A stretch of 64,000 bases of DNA from Streptomyces sp. Act143. GTDB taxonomy: Bacteria; Actinomycetota; Actinomycetes; Streptomycetales; Streptomycetaceae. The notes beneath the pieces were generated by a model, which did no database searches, had not been told where the DNA came from, and worked only from the letters and a program-made list of their open reading frames with translations. The stretch spans positions 5,457,393 to 5,521,392 of the forward strand of contig NZ_QFRX01000001.1 of assembly GCF_003143935.1 (NCBI RefSeq), given 5' to 3'. The position numbers and the translations under genes were made by a program. Every line of letters starts with the position of its first letter. The first letter of the stretch is position 1. Of this stretch, positions 27,759 to 35,966 are shown piece after piece.

Positions 27759-28163
27759 CTACAGCCCCGCATCCTCCAGCACCGCCCGCAAGGTCCCCGT
27801 CTCCACGAAGGGTGCCGTAACCGTCGGCTCGCTGTACCACCGCAGCGGCCACGTGTTTCCGTCCAGCGCCGGAATCCCGATGTACGTGACGGTCCGTGCC
27901 CCTCTCCCGCCGAACCGCTGCACCCCCAACGGCCAGCTGTGCGCGCGCACTTCGCCGGGCGCGAGCAGGAAGTACATCCAGCGGAAGCCGAGCACCTCGC
28001 ACACGATCGGCCCGGCGTCGCCGTCCGTGGCCTCGATGAGCCGCGCGGCGACCTGCTCCCCCCGCACCCCCTCGATCCGTACGGCGTCGAAGTGGACCCC
28101 GGAGAGACGGAGTTGGTGACCGGAGGCGGGGACCCACTCGAGGGGGTCGATTGCGTTCGTCAT
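27759..28163 (-). CDS. Hypothetical protein divergent from an XRE regulator
   Basis: 134 aa from ATG 28163 (a GTG two codons earlier is possible). Beta-rich sequence: LRLSGVHFDAVRIEGVRGEQ, CEVLGFRWMYFLLAPGEVRA, ARTVTYIGIPALDGNTWPLR. No family is recognised with certainty; similar proteins often sit beside XRE-DUF397 pairs in Streptomyces. It is transcribed away from the XRE gene with the GATACAC palindrome between them. Confidence 0.72.
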   Translation of the reverse strand: MTNAIDPLEWVPASGHQLRLSGVHFDAVRIEGVRGEQVAARLIEATDGDAGPIVCEVLGFRWMYFLLAPGEVRAHSWPLGVQRFGGRGARTVTYIGIPALDGNTWPLRWYSEPTVTAPFVETGTLRAVLEDAGL

Positions 28164-28210
28164 GGTCACACGGTGGCGTCGACGAGGCTACGCTCGGTAG
28201 TGACTGAGGT

Positions 28211-28230
28211 GATACACGCCGGGGTGTATC
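28211..28230. promoter_or_regulatory. Operator-like palindrome of the XRE regulator
   Basis: Arms GATACAC and GTGTATC with six bases between, ending 17 bases before the XRE start. It could serve both divergent genes. Confidence 0.65.
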
Positions 28231-28247
28231 GGTCGGAGGTGCGCGCT

Positions 28248-29057
28248 GTGGCCGTCCAGTACAACTCCAACTCTGTCCCTGCCAGCTGGCGTTACAGCGG
28301 AAACCAGATGAAGCGGTGGCGCACGAAGGCCAACGTCAGCAGAGAAGAGCTGGCGGCCGCCTCCAACTACTCGCTCGACACCATCAAGTCCATGGAGCAG
28401 GGGGTGCGCATGCCGACCCCACGCGCGCTGGACGCGGCAGATGAGTTGTGCGGGGCAGAAGGGTTCCTGAGCGCGGCCAAGGAGTACGTGAAGAGGGAGC
28501 CGTTCCCGCCTCGGGCGCAGGACTACATGCTCTACGAGCAGCAGGCGATCAGCTTGTGGTGGTACGAGGTCGCGCTGATCCCCGGCCTGCTGCAGACGGA
28601 AGGGTACGCGCGGAGACTGATCGGCAACCACTGGCCGCCCGTGGACGAGGAGACGGTCGAGGAGCGGGTTGCGGCTCGGATGAACCGGCAGCAACTCCTC
28701 GACAGTAGGCCGCCGGTGGCATGCAGCTTCGTGGTGTTCGAGGCGGCACTACGTGCGCCGCAGGTGGACGCGGCCCAACTGCTCTGGCTTGCGGGGGTGG
28801 GCCGTACGAACGCCGTCTCGATTCAGGTGCTGCCGTTTGCGCGGGCCACCTCGTCGGCTCTCATGGGGCCGATGGTGTTGTTGGAGACGCGTGACCGTGA
28901 GCGCTTTGCCTACTCGACAGGCCAGTCGTTCAGTCAGCTGACCGCCGATCCCGAGATCGTCAGCTCTCACACCGAGCGGTTTAGCATGATCCGCATGGAG
29001 GCCCTCGGCCGTGCTGAGTCAGCCGAGTTCATCGAGGGGATGGCGAGAGAACTATGA
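28248..29057 (+). CDS. XRE helix-turn-helix regulator, Scr1/WhiJ-like (DUF5753)
   Basis: 269 aa from GTG 28248 with GGAGGT eight bases before. The XRE domain is near residues 18-70 (LRTKANVSREELAAASNYSL-type region) and the rest is the DUF5753 ligand/partner domain (YEQQAISLWWYEVALIPGLL, QTEGYARRLI, RDRERFAYSTGQSFSQLTAD). Members pair with small DUF397 proteins and affect development or antibiotic output (WhiJ-type). It overlaps the DUF397 gene by ATGA. Codon use is a little less GC-biased than in neighbours. Confidence 0.9.
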   Translation: MAVQYNSNSVPASWRYSGNQMKRWRTKANVSREELAAASNYSLDTIKSMEQGVRMPTPRALDAADELCGAEGFLSAAKEYVKREPFPPRAQDYMLYEQQAISLWWYEVALIPGLLQTEGYARRLIGNHWPPVDEETVEERVAARMNRQQLLDSRPPVACSFVVFEAALRAPQVDAAQLLWLAGVGRTNAVSIQVLPFARATSSALMGPMVLLETRDRERFAYSTGQSFSQLTADPEIVSSHTERFSMIRMEALGRAESAEFIEGMAREL

Positions 29058-29236
29058 GCGAGCAACCGATCTGGTTCAAGTCAAGCTATAGCGACTCCGA
29101 GGGCGATGCCTGCGTCGAAGTGGCATTCGCCACCGCAATCCACGTACGAGACTCCAAGCTCCCCTCCAGCCCCGAACTCCACTTCCCCGCCCCCGCTTGG
29201 TCCGCGTTCATCTCCGCAGTTCAGCCCGGAGCTTGA
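29054..29236 (+). CDS. DUF397 small protein, partner of the XRE regulator
   Basis: 60 aa with the family signature WFKSSYSDSEGDACVEVAF and VRDSKLP. Start ATG overlaps the XRE stop (ATGA). DUF397/XRE pairs have been proposed to act like regulatory or toxin-antitoxin-like partners; the small protein binds the regulator's C-terminal domain. The codon use (TCAAGTCAAGCTATAGC) is AT-richer than the window, hinting at transfer. Confidence 0.9.
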   Translation: MSEQPIWFKSSYSDSEGDACVEVAFATAIHVRDSKLPSSPELHFPAPAWSAFISAVQPGA

Positions 29237-29287
29237 GCCCCGGGCCCCGAGGCTCGGGCCCCGAGCCCTTCCATGGGTTTTTGGGTT

Positions 29288-29312
29288 TTGGGTTGGTTGA
29301 ATTCCAACCCAA
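29288..29312. terminator. Hairpin downstream of the XRE-DUF397 operon
   Basis: Arms TTGGGTTGG and CCAACCCAA with a seven-base loop, 52 bases after the DUF397 stop, in an AT-rich, G/T-tract region. Terminator function is inferred. Confidence 0.5.
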
Positions 29313-29494
29313 CCAACCAAGCCTGAACGGGAGTTAGGGCGCCTCACCCCGAATGGGTGACGTTGTGTGATCGGCTTGCGGCGGGACGTGAAACCGCTCT
29401 AGGTTCGCGGCAAACACCAGCAAATAGTTCGGCCCCGGTCGGTGAGCCAACACCGGCTCCGGGGCCTGACCTACGGATCGAACGAGGCTCGATC

Positions 29495-29854
29495 GTGGCT
29501 TACTCCCAGCCTAGCCCTGCTCTGCCGTCCCCGTCTCACCCGTTGGCCAAAACGGGTTACGGCAAACGCCCCACCGGTGACGAAGACCCGCACGCCGACC
29601 CGGACTTCGCACATCTGAGTCCCCGTGACCGCGAGATCGCCGTCTTCGTGGACCATCTCGAAGAGGGCCACGCGATGGGCTACAAGGCGATCGCGGCGGA
29701 ACACCCGATGTACGGCCAGCAAGCGGTCCGCACCTCGATGGGCCGCATCACCCTCGCCGGCCACCTGCGCTGGGCAGGTCAAGGGCGTGCCGGATGGGAA
29801 CCACAGCGAGATCTCCATGTGGCTTCTGGAGCAATGCATGCAGTTGCGTCCTGA
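29495..29854 (+). pseudogene. Truncated HTH/MarR-like gene
   Basis: From GTG 29495 the frame encodes a recognisable Streptomyces accessory protein N-terminus (DPDFAHLSPRDREIAVFVDH, LEEGHAMGYKAIAAEHPMYG, QQAVRTSMGRITLAGHLRW), a helix-turn-helix-like region. I recall the intact protein running far longer. Here sequence after about 29776 switches to out-of-frame Uma2 DNA and a stop follows at 29852. The 3' two thirds are lost by a deletion joining two genes. The stretch 29313-29494 before it shows only its promoter region. Confidence 0.6.
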
Positions 29855-30115
29855 CCTCCGGCTCTATCCCGAGCGGGGTCTCAAGACAGAGGCGTGCCGG
29901 AAGGGGCGTGCCCGCGCGGACGCCATTCTGGTGCCCAGGCGAAGCCTCAAGGGGCATGGAGGGTGGTCCGAGGCCGAGGAGGTGCTCATGGCGGTCGAGA
30001 TCACCTGGCCCGCTACCGCCACGAGGAGAAGCTCCCTTTCGGCGCCGCCGTCCAGCTCCCCGACCCGGTGAACATCACCCTCGAAACAGAGCCCCTCGAG
30101 GAGTTCGCGGACTGA
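29781..30115 (+). pseudogene. Uma2-family nuclease remnant, internally deleted
   Basis: One frame gives VPDGNHSEISMWLLEQCMQL, RPDLRLYPERGLKTEACRKG, RARADAILVPRRSLKGHGGW and EEVLMAVEIT, the middle of an Uma2 (restriction-endonuclease-like) protein. At about 30003 it jumps by +2 to ARYRHEEKLPFGAAVQLPDP and VNITLETEPLEEFAD plus stop, the family's C-terminus. The N-terminus and about 50-60 residues after AVEIT, with part of the catalytic core, are gone. It cannot be active. Confidence 0.7.
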
Positions 30116-30853
30116 TCACATCCCCAGCCCCCACAGGCCCTTGGCCAACGCCGTCACCCCGCCCGTCAGCGCGAGCAGCAGGACCAGCAGGCGGGCTCGG
30201 TGTTCGGGGATGCGGGAGGCGAGCCCCCTGCCGATGATCCCGCCCGCCACCATGGCCGCGACCACGGAGACCCACTGGGGCGCGCGCAGCTCCGGCATCC
30301 CGTTCGCCGCCACGGAGAAGGCGTTGACGACCACGCCGTAGAACATCGCGTTGGGCACGAACTCCCGTACCGTCCACCCCGCGTTGAGGGCGTACAGGGA
30401 TATCGGCGGTCCACCCACCCCCGCCGCCGAGTTCATGAACCCGCCGACCGCCCCGGCGGCCACAGCCCCTTTCCTGCCGCGCAGGGCGGGGAGGCGGGCG
30501 CCGCGCATGACCAGCAGTACGGCGACGGTCACCAGCCCTCCCATGACCAACAGCAGCACAGGCTCCGGGAGTTGGCGTGTCATCCAGGCCCCCGCGGGCA
30601 CCGTGCAGGCCGCCGCCACGCACAACGGCACCATCGCCGCGGGCCGCACCCGCCGCCATCCGCCCACCAGCCCCACGGCACAGATGGCCCCCGAGGCGCA
30701 GTTGGCCAGCACCACCCCCTGCGCCGGCCCGAGCAGCAGGATCAGGGCGGGTACGGCGACCAGGGCGAAGCCCATGCCGGTCAGCCACTGGACGGAGGAG
30801 CCGAGCAGGACGATGCCCCCCAGCAGCACGTCGCCCTGCCATCCGCCTGTCAT
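30116..30853 (-). CDS. TauE/SafE (TSUP) family membrane transporter
   Basis: 245 aa from ATG 30853 with about eight membrane helices and the TSUP repeats: FALVAVPALILLLGPAQGVV near the N-terminus and GGFMNSAAGVGGPPISLYAL in the second half. The family exports sulfite, sulfoacetate or related organosulfur anions. The gene stops one base after the Uma2 remnant (tail to tail). The frame is open upstream into the response-regulator remnant, which is not part of this protein. Confidence 0.9.
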   Translation of the reverse strand: MTGGWQGDVLLGGIVLLGSSVQWLTGMGFALVAVPALILLLGPAQGVVLANCASGAICAVGLVGGWRRVRPAAMVPLCVAAACTVPAGAWMTRQLPEPVLLLVMGGLVTVAVLLVMRGARLPALRGRKGAVAAGAVGGFMNSAAGVGGPPISLYALNAGWTVREFVPNAMFYGVVVNAFSVAANGMPELRAPQWVSVVAAMVAGGIIGRGLASRIPEHRARLLVLLLALTGGVTALAKGLWGLGM

Positions 30854-30939
30854 GGTGCGGTCTCCTTCACTGCCCCACGGGCGCCTCGAGCAACCAGGTG
30901 CTGACTCCATGCCGTAGCGGTCGGGACCGACCGGCGACG

Positions 30940-31076
30940 CGGCGTCCCTCCTCGGCCGGGCGCGGCGCATCACCGCCCCTGTCCGCGCGATGATCTCCCG
31001 CACCCCGAACGGCTTGGACACGTGGTCGGAGCGACTCGGCGACCGGCTCATCGTCTTCCACCAGCAGTACGCGCAC
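30940..31076 (-). pseudogene. OmpR-type response regulator remnant with deleted receiver
   Basis: From GTG 31076 the first 16 codons encode VRVLLVEDDEPVAESL, a receiver start. The adjacent frame then gives SDHVSKPFGVREIIARTGAV and MRRARP, the end of a receiver (KPF motif). The roughly 80 residues between, including the phosphorylated aspartate, are missing, and no output domain follows. The region 30854-31293 otherwise holds only promoter sequence. Confidence 0.65.
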
Positions 31077-31091
31077 AGCCGCACCCTAATG

Positions 31092-31105
31092 CTTGAAGTT
31101 TAAAG
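31092..31105. promoter_or_regulatory. AT-rich palindrome upstream of the regulator remnant
   Basis: CTTGAAGTTTAAAG reads CTTnAA-nn-TTnAAG, ten of fourteen positions paired, in a locally AT-rich patch. It resembles MarR-type sites; no MarR gene is adjacent. Confidence 0.35.
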
Positions 31106-31245
31106 ACAGCCGGTGACGGGTGACCTGGGCCACTTTGCGGAGTGGTCCGGTGTGAGCGGGGGCAGGGACCGTGCTGGGCGTCCGGTCTCACCATGTGGTT
31201 TCCCGAAGGTCGATTTCGGACGCTCGATAGACTGAGCCGACCGCA

Positions 31246-31263
31246 GTACATATGCGTATGTGC
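31246..31263. promoter_or_regulatory. Imperfect palindrome in the aspartokinase promoter region
   Basis: GTACATATGCGTATGTGC is self-complementary at 14 of 18 positions and begins 48 bases before the ask start codon. It may be a regulator site or overlap a -10 region. Confidence 0.4.
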
Positions 31264-31293
31264 GGATAGTGACTGACTGAGCGAGGAGCGCAC

Positions 31294-32571
31294 GTGGGCC
31301 TTGTCGTGCAGAAGTACGGAGGCTCCTCCGTAGCCGATGCCGAGGGCATCAAGCGCGTCGCCAAGCGGATCGTGGAAGCGAAGAAGAACGGCCACCAGGT
31401 GGTCGTCGTCGTTTCCGCGATGGGCGACACGACGGACGAGCTGATCGATCTCGCCGAGCAGGTATCCCCGATGCCTGCCGGACGTGAGTTCGACATGCTG
31501 CTGACCGCCGGAGAGCGTATCTCCATGGCCCTGCTGGCCATGGCGATCAAAAACCTGGGCCACGAGGCCCAGTCGTTCACCGGTAGCCAGGCGGGTGTCA
31601 TCACCGACTCGGTCCACAACAAAGCGCGGATCATCGACGTCACGCCGGGCCGCATCCGGGAGTCCCTCGACAAGGGCAACATCGCCATCGTCGCGGGCTT
31701 CCAGGGCGTCAGCCAGGACAAGAAGGACATCACCACGCTCGGCCGCGGCGGTTCCGACACCACGGCCGTGGCGCTGGCCGCCGCCCTGGACGCCGAGGTG
31801 TGCGAGATCTACACCGACGTGGACGGCGTGTTCACCGCCGACCCGCGCGTGGTGAAGAAGGCGAAGAAGATCGACTGGATCTCCTTCGAGGACATGCTGG
31901 AGCTGGCCTCGTCCGGCTCCAAGGTGCTGCTCCACCGGTGTGTGGAGTACGCCCGGCGGTACAACATCCCGATCCACGTCCGGTCCAGCTTCAGCGGGCT
32001 GCAGGGCACCTGGGTCAGCAGCGAGCCGATCGAGCAAGGGGACAAGAAGGTGGAGCAGGCCATCATCTCCGGTGTCGCGCACGACACCTCCGAGGCCAAG
32101 ATCACGGTCGTCGGCGTGCCGGACAAGCCGGGCGAGGCCGCCACGATCTTCCGGGCGATCTCCGACGCCGAGATCAACATCGACATGATCGTGCAGAACG
32201 TGTCCGCCGCCTCCACCGGCCTGACGGACATCTCCTTCACGCTGCCGAAGTCCGAGGGCCGCAAGGCCATCGACGCCCTGGAGAAGAACAAGGCGGGCAT
32301 CGGCTTCGACTCCCTGCGCTACGACGACCAGATCGGCAAGATCTCCCTGGTCGGCGCGGGCATGAAGACCAATCCCGGTGTCACGGCCGACTTCTTCACC
32401 GCCCTGTCCGACGCGGGCGTGAACATCGAGCTGATCTCGACCTCCGAGATCCGTATCTCGGTCGTCACCCGCGCCGACGACGTCAACGAGGCGGTCCGCG
32501 CCGTGCACACCGCCTTCGGGCTCGACTCCGACAGCGACGAGGCCGTCGTCTACGGAGGCACCGGCCGATGA
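31294..32571 (+). CDS. ask: Aspartate kinase, alpha subunit (contains beta)
   Basis: 425 aa from GTG 31294, preceded by GCGAGGAGCG. It phosphorylates aspartate, opening the Lys/Met/Thr/Ile pathway. The kinase domain carries VQKYGGSSVAD near the start and GRGGSDTTAVALAAAL; two ACT domains follow (VVGVPDKPGEAATIFRAISD; LVGAGMKTNPGVTADFFTAL) that bind lysine plus threonine in this class. An internal GTG at 32050 probably starts the regulatory beta subunit. It overlaps asd by ATGA. Confidence 0.96.
   Translation: MGLVVQKYGGSSVADAEGIKRVAKRIVEAKKNGHQVVVVVSAMGDTTDELIDLAEQVSPMPAGREFDMLLTAGERISMALLAMAIKNLGHEAQSFTGSQAGVITDSVHNKARIIDVTPGRIRESLDKGNIAIVAGFQGVSQDKKDITTLGRGGSDTTAVALAAALDAEVCEIYTDVDGVFTADPRVVKKAKKIDWISFEDMLELASSGSKVLLHRCVEYARRYNIPIHVRSSFSGLQGTWVSSEPIEQGDKKVEQAIISGVAHDTSEAKITVVGVPDKPGEAATIFRAISDAEINIDMIVQNVSAASTGLTDISFTLPKSEGRKAIDALEKNKAGIGFDSLRYDDQIGKISLVGAGMKTNPGVTADFFTALSDAGVNIELISTSEIRISVVTRADDVNEAVRAVHTAFGLDSDSDEAVVYGGTGR
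32030..32052 (+). promoter_or_regulatory. Internal ribosome site and GTG start for the aspartokinase beta subunit
   Basis: Within ask, AAGGGG lies about eight bases before an in-frame GTG (32050, residue 253) that begins VEQAIISGVAHDTSEAKI. This is the position where overlapping lysC beta chains start in Corynebacterium and Bacillus. Confidence 0.6.
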
Positions 32572-33626
32572 CTGCCAAACCGACGCTCGCGGTCGTGGGT
32601 GCGACCGGGGCCGTCGGTACGGTCATGCTCCAGATCCTGTCCCAGCACGCGGACATCTGGGGCGAGATCCGTCTGCTCGCCTCCCCGCGCTCGGCCGGCC
32701 GCAAGCTGGCCGTGCGCGGGGAGCAGGTCGAGGTGCGGGCCCTGACCGAGGAGGCCCTCGACGGCGTCGACGTCGCCATGTTCGACGTGCCCGACGAGGT
32801 CTCCGAGCGCTGGGCGCCGGTCGCCGCGGCCAAGGGCGCGGTGGTGGTCGACAACTCGGGCGCCTTCCGGATGGACCCGGAGGTGCCCCTTGTCGTCCCC
32901 GAGGTCAATCCGCACGCCGCCCGCGTCCGGCCGCGCGGCATCATCGCCAACCCCAACTGCACGACCCTGTCGATGATCGTCGCCCTGGGCGCGCTGCACG
33001 CCGAGTTCGGGCTGCGCGAGCTGGTGGTGTCGTCGTACCAGGCGGTGAGCGGGGCCGGTCGCGCCGGGGTGGAGACGCTGCGGCAGCAGCTCGCCCTGGT
33101 CGCCGGTACGGAACTGGGCACGCACCCCGGGGACGTGCGGCGGGCCGTGGGCGACAACACCGGGCCGTTCCCGGAGCCGGTCGCGCTGAACGTCGTGCCG
33201 TGGGCCGGGTCGCTGCGGGAGGACGGCTGGTCGTCGGAGGAGATGAAGGTGCGGGACGAGTCCCGCAAGATCCTCGGCCTGCCCGAACTGCCCGTCGCCG
33301 TCACCTGCGTCCGTGTCCCGGTGGTCACCACGCACTCGCTGACCGTCCACGCCCGCTTCGAGGGCGAGGTCACCGTCGCCAAGGCGCGCGAGATCCTCGC
33401 CACCGCGCCGGGCGTCGTGCTGTTCGACAACCCGGCCGCGGGGGAGTTCCCGACGCCGGCGGACGTGGTGGGCACCGACCCGACCTGGGTGGGGCGGGTG
33501 CGCCGGGCGCTCGACGACCCGACGGCGCTCGAACTCTTCGTCTGCGGTGACAACCTGCGCAAGGGCGCGGCGCTGAACACCGCGCAGATCGCCGAGCTGG
33601 TGGCGGCCGAATTCACGGGCGCCTGA
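32568..33626 (+). CDS. asd: Aspartate-semialdehyde dehydrogenase
   Basis: 352 aa. It reduces aspartyl phosphate with NADPH, the next step after aspartokinase, with which it overlaps by ATGA. The N-terminal loop GATGAVGTVML binds NADP; the catalytic cysteine is C131 in IIANPNCTTLSM; GAGRAGVETLRQQ and CVRVPVVTTHSL cover the substrate site and active histidine. Length and domain order are normal. The gene order ask-asd is standard in actinobacteria. Confidence 0.96.
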   Translation: MTAKPTLAVVGATGAVGTVMLQILSQHADIWGEIRLLASPRSAGRKLAVRGEQVEVRALTEEALDGVDVAMFDVPDEVSERWAPVAAAKGAVVVDNSGAFRMDPEVPLVVPEVNPHAARVRPRGIIANPNCTTLSMIVALGALHAEFGLRELVVSSYQAVSGAGRAGVETLRQQLALVAGTELGTHPGDVRRAVGDNTGPFPEPVALNVVPWAGSLREDGWSSEEMKVRDESRKILGLPELPVAVTCVRVPVVTTHSLTVHARFEGEVTVAKAREILATAPGVVLFDNPAAGEFPTPADVVGTDPTWVGRVRRALDDPTALELFVCGDNLRKGAALNTAQIAELVAAEFTGA

Positions 33627-33796
33627 TCCGGACGGGTTTGTAAGATCTGTGAACCAAGTGTGAGCGGGTCGATGGTCCGGACCACTTGCTGTGGACGTCG
33701 TTGTCGTCCGAAGATTTTCCTTCCCGCTCTCCGCAACCGCGCGCAGGGCGGGAAGCGTCTTTGCGAACGCCCTTGAGGGGCTGTGGGGGCGCGGTG

Positions 33797-33816
33797 CGAG
33801 GTGTGGGGACACCTCG
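33797..33816 (+). terminator. Stem-loop in the 330-base gap after asd
   Basis: Arms CGAGGTGT and ACACCTCG with a GGGG loop. The gap 33627-33956 also holds a looser inverted repeat (CTTCCCGC ... GCGGGAAG, 33722-33756) and no convincing gene. Either could end ask-asd transcription; the rest is the sigma factor promoter region. Confidence 0.45.
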
Positions 33817-33956
33817 GTCATTCGGGACATAGGGGAAGAGCGGGTAGGCATGAGGGCGTTTCACGCACGGTCAGTTGTGCTGCCTGACACCAGACGGCCG
33901 GTCGCGGGGGATGACGCAAAAGTGACACGCGGCACGTACAACCCTGCCGGGGGGAA

Positions 33957-34646
33957 GTGTGTCCAACTGGCGTGGCAGAGGTACTCGACTTCAGCACGGC
34001 ACGTGGCGGTGCGGCCCTTCGGCCCCGCCCCGCGGCCCTCCGACCCCGCATGCCCGGCACGCCCGGCGGCATGCCGGTGATCGCGCCCATGCCCGCAGCG
34101 CGGCCCGCCCGCATCCCGAACCAGCGCGACGGCGCCGAGGACGTCACGGCGGCCGGCACGACCGTCGACCACCTCACCGAGACCTACCGGGCGCACTACA
34201 GCTCCCTGCTCCGTCTCGCCGCCCTCCTCCTCGACGACACCGCCTCCTGCGAGGACGTCGTCCAGGAGGCCTTCATCCGCGTCCACTCCGCGCGCAAGCG
34301 CGTCCGCGACCGCGACAAGACGCTCGCGTACCTGCGCCAGACGGTCGTCAACCTCTCCCGCTCGGCCCTGCGCCGCCGCATCCTCGGGCTGAAGCTGCTG
34401 TCCAAGCCGATGCCGGACATGGCGAGCGCCGAGGAGGGGGCGTACGACCAGCTGGAGCGCGACTCCCTCATCAAGGCGATGAAGGGACTCCAGCGCCGCC
34501 AGCGCGAGGTCCTCGTCCTGCGCTACTTCGCGGACATGACCGAGGCGCAGGTCGCCGAGACCCTCGGGATCTCGCTCGGCTCGGTGAAGGCGTACGGTTC
34601 CCGCGGCATCGCCGCGCTCCGCGTCGCCATGGAGGCACCGGCATGA
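33957..34646 (+). CDS. ECF RNA polymerase sigma factor (SigE/sigma-70 family)
   Basis: 229 aa. Region 2 (YRAHYSSLLRLAALLLDDTA, EDVVQEAFIRVHSARKRVRD) and region 4 (LQRRQREVLVLRYFADMTEA, QVAETLGISLGSVKAYGSRG) are complete. A Pro/Arg-rich N-terminal tail of about 65 residues comes before region 2. GTG 33957 and GTG 33972 are both possible starts: GGGGGGAA is very near the first. The stop overlaps the downstream membrane protein by ATGA, the usual layout for a sigma and its controller. Confidence 0.92.
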   Translation: MCPTGVAEVLDFSTARGGAALRPRPAALRPRMPGTPGGMPVIAPMPAARPARIPNQRDGAEDVTAAGTTVDHLTETYRAHYSSLLRLAALLLDDTASCEDVVQEAFIRVHSARKRVRDRDKTLAYLRQTVVNLSRSALRRRILGLKLLSKPMPDMASAEEGAYDQLERDSLIKAMKGLQRRQREVLVLRYFADMTEAQVAETLGISLGSVKAYGSRGIAALRVAMEAPA

Positions 34647-35809
34647 GCGGGGACCACGAGGAAGGCCGGGACGGGCGGCGCCACCTGCACCGTCCCTTCG
34701 ACTGGCACGAGCCGGGCGGGGGCGAGCAGGACAACCCGAAGCAATCGCACGCTGGGAACGGAACTGTGAACCACGGCCTCGACGACCAGAGCCCCGAAGA
34801 CGGGTTCGACTCGGACGAGCTGGCACTGCGACGCATGCTGCACCAGGCGGTCCAGGAGATCGAACCGCGCGACGGCACGCTCGACCACCTGCGGCAGGCG
34901 GTGCCCGCCCGCCGGGCCCGCAAGCGGCAGGCCCTGGTGGGCATGGCCGCCGCGGCGCTCTTCATCGGCACCGCCGTCCCGGCCCTGCTGCACGTCTCCG
35001 GCGCCACCGGCTCCGACGCCGACCCGCTGAACGCCGGCCACTACTCGCAGGCCCAGGGCGGCGCGAGCGAGGGCAAGGGCCCCGACGGCGGCGAGTCCAC
35101 CTCCGGCGGCAGCTCCGGCAAGGCCGAGGACAAGGGCAAGGACGACAAGGGGAGCAAGGACTCCGACAAGGGCGGCGGCACCGGTGGCGCCACCGGCCCC
35201 GCCGCCACCAGCACGGCCGGTGTCCCCGCCTGCACGGCCACGGACCTCGGTTCGGCCACCGCGAGCTCCGGCGCCCCCGACGCCTCCGGCGCGGTCTACG
35301 GCACCTTCCGCTACACCAACACCTCCACGGCCGCCTGCACGATCGCGGGCCCCGGCTCGATCAGCCTCGCGGTGTCGGGCGCCGCGGACTACGCCAAGGT
35401 CGGCCAGGCCCGGCACGTCGTCGGCGACGCCGCGGCCGCCTTGCCGGACCCGTCGACGGAACTCGCCTCCCTGGTCCTCCAGCCCGGCTCCTCCTACGAC
35501 GTCCGGTTCGCGTGGGTCCCCTCCGAGACCTGCCCCACCACCTCCGGTGGCGGCACGGGCGACCCCGACCCGACACCCGATCCGACGCCCGACCCGTCGC
35601 CGACCGAGGACGCCGGCACCACGACGGGCACCTCCACCGGCGGTGACACCGGCGTCACCACCCAGCTCGTCAGGGAGGACGGCGGCACGGCCGACGGCAG
35701 CGTCACCATCACCAACTCCGCCGAGGGCGGCGTCGCATCGGCAACGACGACGGTGAGTAACGCGTGCGCCGGGACGGTCTACTGGACGGGCGTGCTGACG
35801 GCTTCCTGA
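34643..35809 (+). CDS. Membrane protein coupled to the sigma factor, candidate anti-sigma or envelope protein
   Basis: 388 aa. A cytoplasmic N-terminus of about 95 residues (acidic, with FDSDELALRRMLHQAVQEIE) leads to one membrane helix (near 95-118), a Gly/Ser/Lys/Asp linker, an extracellular beta domain (GVPACTATDLGSATASSGAP, GTFRYTNTSTAACTIAGPGS) and a Thr/Pro repeat (DPDPTPDPTPDPSPTED). The single-helix design fits a sigma regulator, but no zinc anti-sigma motif (HxxxCxxC) is present. It starts within the sigma stop codon (ATGA). Confidence 0.75.
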   Translation: MSGDHEEGRDGRRHLHRPFDWHEPGGGEQDNPKQSHAGNGTVNHGLDDQSPEDGFDSDELALRRMLHQAVQEIEPRDGTLDHLRQAVPARRARKRQALVGMAAAALFIGTAVPALLHVSGATGSDADPLNAGHYSQAQGGASEGKGPDGGESTSGGSSGKAEDKGKDDKGSKDSDKGGGTGGATGPAATSTAGVPACTATDLGSATASSGAPDASGAVYGTFRYTNTSTAACTIAGPGSISLAVSGAADYAKVGQARHVVGDAAAALPDPSTELASLVLQPGSSYDVRFAWVPSETCPTTSGGGTGDPDPTPDPTPDPSPTEDAGTTTGTSTGGDTGVTTQLVREDGGTADGSVTITNSAEGGVASATTTVSNACAGTVYWTGVLTAS

Positions 35810-35966
35810 CGGACGCCCGAAGGCCGGAGGCCTACGCCACGCACGTGCCGGCCGCCTGCTGGACGGGCGGGGCGGCCGTCTCCTGACGGGGCGGCCGAAG
35901 GGCCGCTGGCGGGGTGCGCGGTGGTCTGGTGAACAGGCGCGCCGGCCGCTTTCTGACACGGCGCCC

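Noticed and set aside
30867..31084. Upstream extension of the TauE/SafE gene
   Set aside because: The extra 77 codons come from the response regulator remnant and contain no membrane segment; the ATG at 30853 suits the family.
33691..34080. Possible 129-residue gene before the sigma factor
   Set aside because: It overlaps the sigma factor start, has no ribosome site or family resemblance, and the region looks like promoter sequence.
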